Assembly: GCA_026004735.1 (NCBI GenBank)
Contig: BPJS01000001.1
Coordinates: 4,358,859-4,422,858 of the forward strand
Direction of reading: 5' to 3'
Source of the DNA: Isosphaeraceae bacterium
GTDB lineage: Bacteria > Planctomycetota > Planctomycetia > Isosphaerales > Isosphaeraceae
Length of the DNA: 64,000 nucleotides
Shown: positions 52,897-61,613 of the stretch, piece by piece
Layout: every line of letters starts with the position of its first letter
How positions within the stretch are numbered: position 1 is the first letter of the stretch
Notes under the pieces: model-generated
Seen by the model: only the letters and a program-made list of their open reading frames with translations
Database searches by the model: none
Told to the model about the DNA's origin: nothing
Program-made: the position numbers and the translations under genes

Positions 52897-54054
52897 CTAG
52901 CCCCGACCGCAGAGCCGCTCGAACAGTTCCAAGTGCGCCCGGGCCACCGCGGCGATCGAATACTTCTGACTCACCAGCGACCGGGCCGCGCGGCCCATAT
53001 GGATCGCGCGGTCCAGGTCGGACCATTGATCGAGGATCGCTCCCGCGAGCGCCTCCGGGTCGTCCGGCGGCACCAATCGCCCGTGCTTGTAATCGACAAC
53101 CAGCCGTCGGTTCCCCGCGATCGACGTCGCCACCACCGGCACCCCCAATGCCATCGCTTCCAGCAACGCCACGCTCATCCCTTCCTCGCGCGAGGGCAGG
53201 ATAAACAGATCAGCCTCCCTCAGCCGGGCCTCGACCTGCTCGGTCCCGCCACCAAGCCGGACCCAGCTTCCTAGCCCCAACTCCTCGATCAGCCGCTCGA
53301 GCGCTGGGCGTTCAGGCCCTTCGCCATAGAGCCAGAGCGTCGCCCGCGGATGCCGCTCCCGCACCGCCGGCCATGCCCGGATCAGGACATCCAACCCCTT
53401 CTCACGCGCCAGCCGCCCCACCGTCACCGCCCGCGGCTCGGCCCGCCAGCCCGCTCGCCGATTCCAGGGCGTCGCCGGCACCGGAACCCCATTCGGCAAG
53501 TCGTAGATCCGATCCGGCGGATACCCCGCCTGCTCCAGCTCGCGTCGGACCGCCGAACTGATCGCCACAAACCCATCCGCCTGCCGGCACCGCGCCCCGA
53601 TCGCCGAGCCGAATCGACCCCACTTCTGCCAGGCCAGATCGCCCGTGGCCCCCGCTCCCTCGGGTCGCAGCACCACCGGAAACCCATGACGCCGTCCCAC
53701 TCCCACCGCCACATACGCATCGTGCTTGAGCATCGAAACATAGGCGATGTCCGGCCGCATCCTCTCGAGCGCTCGCCTCAGCCCCCTCATGTAGCGCCAG
53801 GTCCCCCAAAACCGCAACCGCGACGTCCCCACCCTCCGGACTTCGACCGACCCACGCCCCGTCACCTCCCGCTCGACTGCAGCCCGCGCCGGATCCAGCC
53901 GCGAGGTCAAAACCGTCACCTCGGCCCCCGCCTCACCCAACGCCTGGGCCAGGTAACGCATCATCGCCTCGGCCCCGCCAACCAGCGGCGGATATCGACG
54001 CGTCACCAGCGCCACCCGCAAACCTCGACCCGGCTCACGCATCGCCCCGATCAC
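52897..54054 (-). CDS. glycosyltransferase family 4 (second copy)
   Basis: 385 residues from GTG 54054, whose start overlaps the hpt stop (GTGA); ATG 54042 is an alternative. Domain landmarks: ALVTRRYPPLVGGAEAMMRYLAQAL at the N-terminus, then AVTVGRLAREKGLDVLIRAW, LWLYGEGPERPALE and PSREEGMSVALLEAMALGVPVVAT. It differs clearly from the GT4 at 49629-50798, with a different acceptor domain. It likely adds a sugar to a surface glycan. Operon with hpt is probably incidental. Confidence 0.9.
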   Translation of the reverse strand: MIGAMREPGRGLRVALVTRRYPPLVGGAEAMMRYLAQALGEAGAEVTVLTSRLDPARAAVEREVTGRGSVEVRRVGTSRLRFWGTWRYMRGLRRALERMRPDIAYVSMLKHDAYVAVGVGRRHGFPVVLRPEGAGATGDLAWQKWGRFGSAIGARCRQADGFVAISSAVRRELEQAGYPPDRIYDLPNGVPVPATPWNRRAGWRAEPRAVTVGRLAREKGLDVLIRAWPAVRERHPRATLWLYGEGPERPALERLIEELGLGSWVRLGGGTEQVEARLREADLFILPSREEGMSVALLEAMALGVPVVATSIAGNRRLVVDYKHGRLVPPDDPEALAGAILDQWSDLDRAIHMGRAARSLVSQKYSIAAVARAHLELFERLCGRG

Positions 54055-54623
54055 TGCCCTCGACCATCTAGCACGGCGATGTACGGCAGGTGCCGGTAAT
54101 CGTCGTCAAAATCCAGCCCATAGCCCACCACAAACGCATCCGGGATCTCAAAGCCCACATAATCCGGCTCAATCGGGACGACCTGCCGACCCAGCTTACG
54201 CAGCAGAACCGCCACCCGCACGCTCGCCGCCCCTTGCTCGCGCAACCCCGTCGCCAGCGTTCCCAGCGTCCGACCCGTGTCCAGGATGTCGTCCAGCAAC
54301 AGCACGTCCCGGCCCGCGACGTCCGGCTGAAACCGTCGATCGATCCTCAGCTCCGGCCCTGGCTCGGTCACAGCTCCCGCATAACTCGAGGCCAGATATA
54401 ACCCCACCCGGTGCGGAATCCGGATCTGCCGCATCAGGTCGGCCAGAAAGACCAGGCTCCCAGTCAACACGGCCACGATCGTCAACTGTCGATCGCGGTA
54501 CTCATCCTCGATCGCGCGGCCCAATTCCACCACGCGCGCTCGAATCGCCTCTTCGCTGATCAGAATCTCCACCGCTGCATGACTCAGAGCCGGAGTCACG
54601 GTCCCGGCCGGATCTGCCCCCAA
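54051..54623 (-). CDS. hpt: hypoxanthine phosphoribosyltransferase
   Basis: Purine salvage enzyme, 190 residues from 54623, or about 182 from GTG 54599. Landmarks: LISEEAIRARVVELGRAI at the N-terminus, VAVLTGSLVFLADLMRQI, YLASSYAG, the PRPP loop VLLLDDILDTGRTLGTL and PDYVGFEIPDAFVVGYGLDFDDDYRHLPYIAVL at the C-terminus. All are diagnostic of bacterial HPRT, and the enzyme is full length and cytoplasmic. Confidence 0.95.
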   Translation of the reverse strand: MGADPAGTVTPALSHAAVEILISEEAIRARVVELGRAIEDEYRDRQLTIVAVLTGSLVFLADLMRQIRIPHRVGLYLASSYAGAVTEPGPELRIDRRFQPDVAGRDVLLLDDILDTGRTLGTLATGLREQGAASVRVAVLLRKLGRQVVPIEPDYVGFEIPDAFVVGYGLDFDDDYRHLPYIAVLDGRGQ

Positions 54624-54693
54624 ATCCTCGACCAGACCGCCTGTTCACCCATCTTGACCGGCCGGGCCACCCTCCGCCAACCCTTCGCCGGGC

Positions 54694-55371
54694 TTAGCCG
54701 ACACGCCGCCGTGGCCCCCGCCCGACGCGCCACAGCGCCCATCCCGAGAGCACGCCCCAAAACGCCCACGGTCCCGGTTCCGGAATCTGGCTGACCGGCG
54801 GCATCGGCTCAGACGGTGGCGGCGGGTCCGCCGTCGGACCGCCGGCCAGCGGCTCGTCTCGGGCCAAATCCTGAAGCACAAGCCCGGCCGCGGCTTCGGG
54901 CAAGACCAGGTCGAAGACCGACATTTTGTCGGAATCCACACTCAACGCAAATTCAAGCACCGACCCCGGATCGAACTGGCCCTTGGGTCTCCCGTCCAGG
55001 CCCGTGATCGGAGCAAACGTCACATTCCCCGCCGAATCCACCGTCTGCGTCTGCCCAAACAACAACCGCAGCGCTTGGACACCCGGCCGCTCACCCAGGG
55101 CCACCGACAGCAGCGTCGCATCAAAGCCCGAGGTCCCGACCAAAACCGTCAGCGGACTGCCATAGATCGGCTCGCCAGTCTCCGGATCATGCCCCGTGAC
55201 CGGCGGCACCACCGCCCCGGGTGGCACAATGTTCAGATCCAACCGCCCAATCGACTGCGTCCCCTGATTCGACAAGCGAAACCGGAGCAGCGACGCAGCC
55301 ACGGCTGGCTGGGGCGTTGCCTGGCTCAACACAACCACAGCGATCAGGCTGACCAGCGTTCGGTGCGTCAT
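54694..55371 (-). CDS. PEP-CTERM domain protein
   Basis: 225 residues from ATG 55371. A signal peptide (TLVSLIAVVVLSQATPQPAVA) is followed by a secreted beta-rich body and the C-terminal sorting motif IPEPGPWAFWGVLSGWALW, then an Arg-rich tail (RVGRGPRRRVG). PEP-CTERM proteins are exported and processed by an exosortase, often in exopolysaccharide-producing bacteria. No exosortase gene lies in the window. Confidence 0.85.
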   Translation of the reverse strand: MTHRTLVSLIAVVVLSQATPQPAVAASLLRFRLSNQGTQSIGRLDLNIVPPGAVVPPVTGHDPETGEPIYGSPLTVLVGTSGFDATLLSVALGERPGVQALRLLFGQTQTVDSAGNVTFAPITGLDGRPKGQFDPGSVLEFALSVDSDKMSVFDLVLPEAAAGLVLQDLARDEPLAGGPTADPPPPSEPMPPVSQIPEPGPWAFWGVLSGWALWRVGRGPRRRVG

Positions 55372-55735
55372 GGCGAGCGATCCCACTCTCGAGGTCGAGA
55401 GCCTGGCCTGCAGCACTCTCGTGGGGCGGGTCCTTCCTTGTGGCCCGATCCCGTCGGCGCCGGCCCGATCCGGAGAGGGAGTCGGTGTTGCCGTCTCGTC
55501 GAGGGGCAGTTGTCGTCTCGCGGGGGCAATCATCTGATCGGACGGGCCGCACTATGCCGGCAGCCCCGCTTCCGGTCAAGCTCAACCCCGCCCTCGCGGT
55601 TGGGCAAATCCCCGCCCCAACGCGTAAAATCGGAAAAGCATCGGCCCCTACGGCCCGCCCGCTCGTCCGGTACAACCCGAACCGCCGATGAATAAATGGC
55701 AACGGTGCGCCGTCTTATGTCTCGAAGGGGTTGCC

Positions 55736-56350
55736 ATGCCCGAGACTGATGCGGACGTCGCTACGGCGCCCGACGACGATCAGCTCCTGCTCCAAGTCCG
55801 ACGCGGCGACCGCTCAGCCCGCGAGGAACTGTTTCGCCGCCATTTCGGGGTCGCCTACCGCGTGGCGCATCGCCTGCTCGGTCATGACCACGACGCCCTC
55901 GACGCCGTCCAGGACGGATTTCTCAAAGCCGTGGCCCACTTGGCCGAGTTCGACCGTCGCTGCGAGTTTCGGACCTGGTTGTTGAGAATCGTGACCAATG
56001 CCGCACTCGATCTGGGCCGACGCCGACGCCGACGCCCCACCCTCTCGCTGGACGATCGGTCCGCGCTCGACCCGGACAACGCCCAGCCCAGCTCGGCCGA
56101 CGTCGTCGGCCCGCCGGTCGATCCCGCCCTCAACCTCCACCGGTCCGACCTCCGCCGCCAGCTCGACGCGGCGTTGGCCACCCTCAGCCCCGCCACCCGC
56201 GCCACCTTCGTCCTGTTTGCCGAAGCCGAATTATCGTACAAGGAAATCGCCGCCTGTCAGCGCGTCCCGATCGGAACCGTCATGAGCCGGCTTCACTACG
56301 CCCGCCTCAAACTCCAGGAGCTTCTCAAACAGACAACCCTCGACGCTTAA
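55736..56350 (+). CDS. ECF sigma factor (RpoE-like)
   Basis: About 204 residues from ATG 55736 (MPETDADVAT), or 220 from 55688. Region 2: AREELFRRHFGVAYRVAHRLLGHDHDALDAVQDGFLKAVAHL; region 4: LATLSPATRATFVLFAEAELSYKEIAACQRVPIGTVMSRLHYARLKL. An anti-sigma gene follows after 38 bases, so this is a classic ECF operon, unlike the kinase-coupled ECF gene at 22360. Confidence 0.92.
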   Translation: MPETDADVATAPDDDQLLLQVRRGDRSAREELFRRHFGVAYRVAHRLLGHDHDALDAVQDGFLKAVAHLAEFDRRCEFRTWLLRIVTNAALDLGRRRRRRPTLSLDDRSALDPDNAQPSSADVVGPPVDPALNLHRSDLRRQLDAALATLSPATRATFVLFAEAELSYKEIAACQRVPIGTVMSRLHYARLKLQELLKQTTLDA

Positions 56351-56388
56351 GCGCCGAATTCCAATCTCCCGTCCAGGTCCTGCCCAGA

Positions 56389-56940
56389 ATGAAACCCTGC
56401 GACAAAATCACCCGATCCCTCTCGGCCGGCGCGGATCCCGCCGGTCCAGAGCTGGCTCCCCACCTGGCCGCCTGCGAGCGTTGCGCTGACTGGGCCGAGT
56501 CGATCACCGCACTCGACGCCGCCTGGTCGGCGACCCGCCCGGCAGAACCTCCCGCCCAACTCTTTGACCAAATCTGGTCCCGGATCGACGCCCAGCCGAC
56601 CCGCCTCCCCTTCCCCGCCGGCCCCTCCCGGGCCGCTCTCCGCCGGCTCGCGGCAGCGGCCTCGATCCTGGTTGGCCTAGGTTTGGCCTGGCTCTGGGGA
56701 CTCAGCCGCGCCAACCCTCGGCAGCCTGATCCTCGCACCTCCCCACCGCTGGCAACCACCCCGGCCGTCGCCTACCAGTTTGAGGCCGAACCCGGCGAGA
56801 CTCTGTTCCTCCACATCACGCCCGACGGCCGGGTCGAGGCCGACATACGCGACCCGGCCACGACCTCCGAAACCATCACCGTCGCCGCCGAATTCGAAAT
56901 CCTCAACTTCATGGAGTCACAGGCTGCCGACGCGCTCTAA
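56389..56940 (+). CDS. zinc-finger anti-sigma factor
   Basis: 183 residues. The N-terminus has the ZAS-type motif HLAACERC (H-x3-C-x2-C), with Cys4 as fourth candidate. One membrane helix lies at about 93-110 (ASILVGLGLAWLWGL), leaving a short outer region that is Pro/Thr-rich then beta-like (PGETLFLHITPDGRVEADI). Such proteins hold their cognate ECF factor at the membrane and release it on stress. It lies immediately downstream of an ECF gene. Confidence 0.85.
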   Translation: MKPCDKITRSLSAGADPAGPELAPHLAACERCADWAESITALDAAWSATRPAEPPAQLFDQIWSRIDAQPTRLPFPAGPSRAALRRLAAAASILVGLGLAWLWGLSRANPRQPDPRTSPPLATTPAVAYQFEAEPGETLFLHITPDGRVEADIRDPATTSETITVAAEFEILNFMESQAADAL

Positions 56941-56991
56941 TTTTCTCTTCCCGGGCGCCAGCCGTCGCCAGGCCCCGCCCCATTCCTACCG

Positions 56992-57480
56992 ATGAAATTC
57001 CTCCGTTTGCTTTACTCCGCGTTGCTCCTGGTGGCCGGCTTCGGTCCACCTCGGGTCGCCGCACAACTCAGCCCGGTCGCTCCACCGCCTCCCCCGGCCA
57101 ACGCAACCCGTCAGGTCACCGTCTTCGGAATCCTCGCCACCCCAAGTGACGACGCCCTCGATCCCAAGCTCGAGCCGATCGCCGAACAGCTCCGCGTCCT
57201 CTTTCCCGGCCACGGCTTCCGACTCCTGGGAACCGAAACCCGCCGCCTCCGCGTCCAGGGCGACCTGACCTGCGACCTCGGACTCGGTTACGCCGCGCAC
57301 GCCCGCCTGATCAATCCCCTGGACTCCAACGGCAAGGTCCAACTCCGCTTCGAGCTAGACCGCTACGGCCAGCTTGAATTCGCCACCCTGGTGACCACCC
57401 CGCTCAATCAACTCTTCTTCTGCGACCGTCGATTCCCCGACGGAACCCGGCTCGTGCTCGGCATCGGCGTGCGGCCTTAG
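56992..57480 (+). CDS. small exported protein of unknown function
   Basis: 162 residues with signal peptide FLRLLYSALLLVAGFGPPRVAA, followed by a Pro-rich linker and a beta-rich domain (VTVFGILATPSDD, IAEQLRVLFPGHGFRLLGTETRRL, VQLRFELDRYGQLEFATLVTTP). It is 51 bases after the anti-sigma gene and probably in the same ECF operon, so it may be an ECF-regulated envelope protein. No family recognised. Confidence 0.65.
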   Translation: MKFLRLLYSALLLVAGFGPPRVAAQLSPVAPPPPPANATRQVTVFGILATPSDDALDPKLEPIAEQLRVLFPGHGFRLLGTETRRLRVQGDLTCDLGLGYAAHARLINPLDSNGKVQLRFELDRYGQLEFATLVTTPLNQLFFCDRRFPDGTRLVLGIGVRP

Positions 57481-57519
57481 CCCAGCCGCGAACGGACAAA
57501 TTCGCAAACGACGCTCAGC

Positions 57520-57999
57520 TCATCGGTCGCCGGTACCCCCCTCGGGCAGGCCGGGAATCTGATCGCGCGACTTGAGATACCCGATCACCGGCCGGCCGTA
57601 GCGAGCCGCAAGCCGAACCTCGGTACCTGTCCCCGCTCCACCCGGCAGCGCAATGACGACGTCGGCCGTCAGCACGATCAAATGATTGCGCGACATCGGC
57701 TCGGTACCACGATCCCCGCTGAGCGGCAGATGAGTACGAATCGGGATCTCCACCCACGGGTTCGGATAACCCGGCCTGGATCGGGTCGGGTCGTTCTGGT
57801 CCGCCGGCAGGATCCCCAAAACACTCCCCCGACGTTCCTCCACCCCGGCAAACGCCGCCGAAACCTCCGCCATCACGCCACCGCCACCACCGGTGAGCAG
57901 ATGAACCCCGCAACCCGCCAGCCAACGGCCCAGCGGCTCGGCCCGATCCCGGTGCGATTCGGTACCGGATCCGACAACCGCGACGATCGGTATCCGCAT
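57520..57999 (-). CDS. SLOG/TIGR00725-type nucleotide-binding protein
   Basis: 159 residues. The LOG-type Rossmann fold is seen in VAVVGSGTESHRDRAEPLGRWLAGCGVHLLTGGGGGVMAEVSAAFAG and the characteristic PGGAGTGTEVRLAARYGRPVIGYL (PGG-x-GT-x-x-E). Related proteins include cytokinin-activating LOG enzymes and SLOG nucleotide sensors. The substrate is not known. Confidence 0.83.
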   Translation of the reverse strand: MRIPIVAVVGSGTESHRDRAEPLGRWLAGCGVHLLTGGGGGVMAEVSAAFAGVEERRGSVLGILPADQNDPTRSRPGYPNPWVEIPIRTHLPLSGDRGTEPMSRNHLIVLTADVVIALPGGAGTGTEVRLAARYGRPVIGYLKSRDQIPGLPEGGTGDR

Positions 58000-58023
58000 C
58001 GTCCCCGCTCCCCCGGGTTCGAC

Positions 58024-59136
58024 TTATCCCGCTTCGCCGACATCAACCACTGGCGGACCGAGCACGTCCTCGCGGGGCCTAATCCCCAGGCCCGGCTCTC
58101 TCGACGCGGCCATCCGGCCTCCAACCCGACGGGGCGCGCCCTCCGCCGTGCTCACCGTCACGTAGCTATTGAAATCCGTCGCCGCATACAGCCACTCCGG
58201 CGGCGTGCTATGGGCCAGATGTGCAATCGCGGCCGTCGCGATGTCCCCGCCCCAACTGTCTTCGATCGTCATCGCAAAACCCAGCTCGACGCACAGGTCC
58301 CGCATCTGATGCGCCCGGGTCAAACCGCCCAGCTTGCTGATCTTCAGATTGACCGCGTCCGCCGCCTGATCGCCGTAGGCCCGCAGCAGCGGCCCCATCC
58401 CGTCGATCACCTCATCCAGAACCAGCGGATGATTTGTCCGACGCCGGACGCTCAAGCACTCCTCGTAGGTCGCGCACGGTTGCTCGATCAAAACGTCCAG
58501 ATCCCGAATCGCGCGCGCAACCCGCAGCGCATCATGCATCCTCCAGCCCGTGTTGGCGTCGGCGACCAGGCGATCGCCCGGCTCAAGCACTGCTGCCACC
58601 GCCCGGATCCGTGCGACGTCCTCTTCCGGGTCGCCGCCGACCTTCAACTGGAACCGCCGATATCCCTCGGCCCGATAGGCCGCGACCCGCTCGGCCATCA
58701 CCTCAGGCCGTTCCTGGGAAATCGCCCGATAGAGCAGAAAGTCGTCCCCAAACCGCCCGCCCAAGAGAGCACAGACTGGCAGGCCGGCCGCCTGGCCCAG
58801 GATGTCCCAGCACGCCATGTCGATCCCGCTCTTGACGTAGGGGTGGCCCTTGAGCGCCAGGTCCATCCGGCGATTGAGCGCTCCCAGCTCGGTCGGGTCG
58901 TGCCCGATCAATTCCGGCGCCAGGACCCGCAGCCCGGCGCGAACCCCGTCGGCATACGCCGGCAGATAGGACGGCCCCAAGGGGCATACCTCACCATGCC
59001 CGGCCAGTCCCGCGTCGGTCTCGACTCGCACGATCGTGCTGTCGAAGACCGTCACCATCTTGCCGCCCGACCACTTGTAGCTCCCCTCTTTCAGAGGCAG
59101 CTCCACCCGATATGCCGCGATCCGTGTGATCTTCAT
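58024..59136 (-). CDS. cis-3-hydroxy-L-proline dehydratase-like enolase superfamily enzyme
   Basis: 370 residues from ATG 59136 ([15 protein letters not shown]). The enolase/mandelate racemase layout is complete: capping domain with [11 protein letters not shown], barrel catalytic Lys in FQLKVGG, metal ligands in [18 protein letters not shown] and VLDEVIDG, and the C-terminal [19 protein letters not shown]. The [25 protein letters not shown] and [14 protein letters not shown] phrases agree with what I recall of cis-3-hydroxy-L-proline dehydratases of the MLE subgroup. This would let the organism use hydroxyprolines. No other hydroxyproline genes are adjacent. Confidence 0.83.
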   Translation of the reverse strand: MKITRIAAYRVELPLKEGSYKWSGGKMVTVFDSTIVRVETDAGLAGHGEVCPLGPSYLPAYADGVRAGLRVLAPELIGHDPTELGALNRRMDLALKGHPYVKSGIDMACWDILGQAAGLPVCALLGGRFGDDFLLYRAISQERPEVMAERVAAYRAEGYRRFQLKVGGDPEEDVARIRAVAAVLEPGDRLVADANTGWRMHDALRVARAIRDLDVLIEQPCATYEECLSVRRRTNHPLVLDEVIDGMGPLLRAYGDQAADAVNLKISKLGGLTRAHQMRDLCVELGFAMTIEDSWGGDIATAAIAHLAHSTPPEWLYAATDFNSYVTVSTAEGAPRRVGGRMAASREPGLGIRPREDVLGPPVVDVGEAG

Positions 59137-59874
59137 GACGCCTAGCCTAGCCGGCCAGACCCATCCGCTCCACGACCCAGCGCCCAAGCCCCGCGCCGGC
59201 ACGACGCCCCGGTACATCCCCGAGGCCGCTCAATCTGTCGGTCACCTGGGTTGAACCTGCCATAACGCGGCCGGCCGGCCGAATCGGTGACCGGGGATCC
59301 TCGATTGAGGCCCCTGGCCAACGAATCGACCGGCCGGCCGGGAATCGCATCCGACGGCTCGCCTGCCGGCAGCCACCCAGCACCGCGATCCCAAAAACCG
59401 CGGGCCGACCTTGTGCCAGGTCCCCGGGCCTGGCGCCGAATGCGTCGGGGTGATCCCGTCTATTTCTCTCGCTCCCGGCCGAACGCCCCCACGCGGACCG
59501 AATCCTCCGGCCTCTGCCCCCCCACCAGGGCGGTCGAGCCATCCCTGGCCTGACCACCCCGACCGCTATCACAACGCCCCAATGGATCGGTCCGCGCCGC
59601 CCCGTGGCTTCAGTCTTCCTCAGACGCTCCGCACGCCCAAAGCCCGGCCCTCTTGCGCAATCGCCAAAGCAACCCCAAAGCGATCCGGCATGTCAACCGA
59701 TAGAGACAAACAGGCCGTCTCAGCGGCCGACCGTTCCCTCCGGCTTACCGCTCTGTCCGGCCCACGTTGACGCTCCGACAGCCTTGGGCTATGGTTCGGC
59801 TCAACCCCTCGGACCCGGGACGGTCCCAGGCGGCCGGGGCAAGTGGTCCGTCGCGTTGTGCAGGGAGGCACCCG
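59137..59874. other. 738-base divergent intergenic region with a large inverted repeat
   Basis: No gene is supported. At 59269-59339 two arms, GGCCGGCCGGCCGAATCG and CGAATCGACCGGCCGGCC, are inverted complements at 16 of 18 positions. Between them is a smaller hairpin, GGGG-ATCCTC-GATT-GAGG-CCCC (59293-59314). The whole could form a cruciform. It is situated between divergent genes, so it is not a simple terminator. The last 40 bases contain GGAGG, which serves the kdsD start. Confidence 0.45.
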
Positions 59875-60909
59875 ATGGCCGTGCAAGCCGAGACGGTCCG
59901 GACCACAGTCCAGGAGACCGACGCCCTCGAGTTCGTCCGTTCGGTCCTCCGAATCGAGGCCGCCGCCATCGAGCGAGTCCGCGACCGGATCGACGCCAAC
60001 ATCATCCGCGCCGCGGAACTGATCTACCGGACCCGCGGCAGCGTCATCGTCACCGGCATGGGCAAAGCCGGACTGGTCGGTCAGAAGCTCGCCGCAACGC
60101 TCGCCTCCACAGGCACCCGCGCCTTCCCCCTCCATCCCTCGGAGGCCGTCCACGGAGACCTCGGCCGGATCCGATCCGGTGACGTCGTGCTGGCTCTCTC
60201 TCAGAGCGGAGAAACCGAGGAAGTCGTCCGCCTGATTCCCGCCCTGCGACGCCTCGGCGCCCTCCTGATTGCCATCACCGAGCGGCCGACCTCGACCCTC
60301 GGACGCCATTCCGACCTGACGATCGCCCTCGGCCCGATCGAGGAGGCTTGCCCCCTCGGCCTCGCCCCCTCGGCCAGCACCACTGCGCTGATGGCCGTCG
60401 GCGACGCCTTGGCACTGCTCGTCAGCCGGATGCGCGATTTCAGGGCCGAGGATTTCGCCCTCTACCACCCCGCCGGAAGCCTGGGCCGGAAGCTGGCCCG
60501 GGTCGAGGACCTGATGCGCACCGGCAACCAGTTCCGGATCGCCCACGTCGACGAGACCGTCCGCTCGGTCCTGGTTCGCCTGGCCGGACCGCGGCGGAGA
60601 ACCGGCGCCATCGTCGTCATCGACGACGCCGAGCGACTGGTCGGCATCTTCACCGACAGCGACCTGGCCCGGCTCTTCGAAACCCGACGCGAGGCCCTCA
60701 TCGACCGGCCCATCGGCGACGTCATGACCCGCGACCCGGTCCGGATCACGGTCGGCGCCTCCGTGGCCGAGGCGATCGAGTCCCTCCGGTCCCGCAAGCT
60801 CAGCGAGTTGCCCGTCGTCGACCGCGGAGGACGCCCCGTCGGCCTGATCGACGTCACCGATCTGATCGGCCTGGTTCCCGAACCTCTCGACGCGGAGGAT
60901 GCCGCCTAA
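59875..60909 (+). CDS. kdsD: arabinose-5-phosphate isomerase (KpsF/GutQ type)
   Basis: 344 residues from ATG 59875 with GGGAGG six bases upstream. It converts ribulose-5-phosphate to arabinose-5-phosphate for Kdo synthesis. The SIS domain (about 25-190) has VIVTGMGKAGLVGQKLAATLASTGTRAFPLHPSEAVHGDLG and ALSQSGETEEVVRL. It is followed by two CBS domains (DLMRTGNQFRIAHVDETV and GDVMTRDPVRITVGASVAEAIESLRSRKLSELPVVD). Next in line is kdsC, so the two steps are probably co-expressed. Confidence 0.94.
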   Translation: MAVQAETVRTTVQETDALEFVRSVLRIEAAAIERVRDRIDANIIRAAELIYRTRGSVIVTGMGKAGLVGQKLAATLASTGTRAFPLHPSEAVHGDLGRIRSGDVVLALSQSGETEEVVRLIPALRRLGALLIAITERPTSTLGRHSDLTIALGPIEEACPLGLAPSASTTALMAVGDALALLVSRMRDFRAEDFALYHPAGSLGRKLARVEDLMRTGNQFRIAHVDETVRSVLVRLAGPRRRTGAIVVIDDAERLVGIFTDSDLARLFETRREALIDRPIGDVMTRDPVRITVGASVAEAIESLRSRKLSELPVVDRGGRPVGLIDVTDLIGLVPEPLDAEDAA

Positions 60910-60910
60910 G

Positions 60911-61483
60911 ATGCCCGGTCCCCAGTCCGCCCCTCACGGAGAACCGGCCCGCCGCGCCCAGGAGATCACGCTCCTGGTGCTCGACGTCGATGGCGTCATG
61001 ACCGATGGCGCCATCCTGCTCGACGACCACGGCGTCGAGGGCCGCCATTTTTACGTCCGGGACGGCATCGCCATGAACCTCTGGCGCCGGGCCGGACACC
61101 GGGCGGCGATCCTCTCGGGCCGGTCGGCTCCGGTCGTCACCCGCCGCGCCGCCGAGCTCCGCATCCACCCCGTCCTCCAGGGCGTCAGCGACAAGGCCGC
61201 GGCGTTCCGGACGATCCTCAGCCAATTGTCCGTCTCCCCGGAACACGCCTGCTTCATGGGCGACGACCTCGTCGACCTGCCCGCTCTTCGACTCGCCGGA
61301 CTCTCCGCCTGCCCGGCCGATGCCGTCGCCGAAGTGCGCCAGGCCGTCGATCTGGTCGTCGACTCGCCCGGCGGTCGCGGGGCCGTCCGCGATCTGGTCG
61401 AGTGGATCCTCCGCCAGCAGGGCCGGTTCGAGGCCGCCGCCGCCGACTACCTGGTCAACCCCATCCGACCCGGGGAATCGTAA
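60911..61483 (+). CDS. kdsC: 3-deoxy-D-manno-octulosonate 8-phosphate phosphatase (KdsC)
   Basis: A HAD-type phosphatase of about 190 residues from ATG 60911; ATG 60899 overlaps the kdsD stop, but GGAGG abuts it too closely. Motif I is VLDVDGVMTDG, motif II ILSGRSAPVV, and motif III/IV GVSDKAAAFRTIL and CFMGDDLVDLPAL; short cap as in KdsC. It releases phosphate from Kdo-8-P. Together with kdsD it indicates lipid A-Kdo synthesis. Confidence 0.92.
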   Translation: MPGPQSAPHGEPARRAQEITLLVLDVDGVMTDGAILLDDHGVEGRHFYVRDGIAMNLWRRAGHRAAILSGRSAPVVTRRAAELRIHPVLQGVSDKAAAFRTILSQLSVSPEHACFMGDDLVDLPALRLAGLSACPADAVAEVRQAVDLVVDSPGGRGAVRDLVEWILRQQGRFEAAAADYLVNPIRPGES

Positions 61484-61613
61484 CGGTCGCGCTGGTCGAA
61501 ACAGAGATCCAGACCAACCGATCCGATCCGAAGGCACGCTTCCTGCTCGATTCAGATTCAGGGGGGCGGCAGGTGGCACCGATCGACCCATCCGACCGGA
61601 GACCGGAGGCGGC

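Noticed and set aside
57682-59145. 487-codon plus-strand open frame
   Set aside because: Antisense to the SLOG and enolase-superfamily genes; no recognisable motif.
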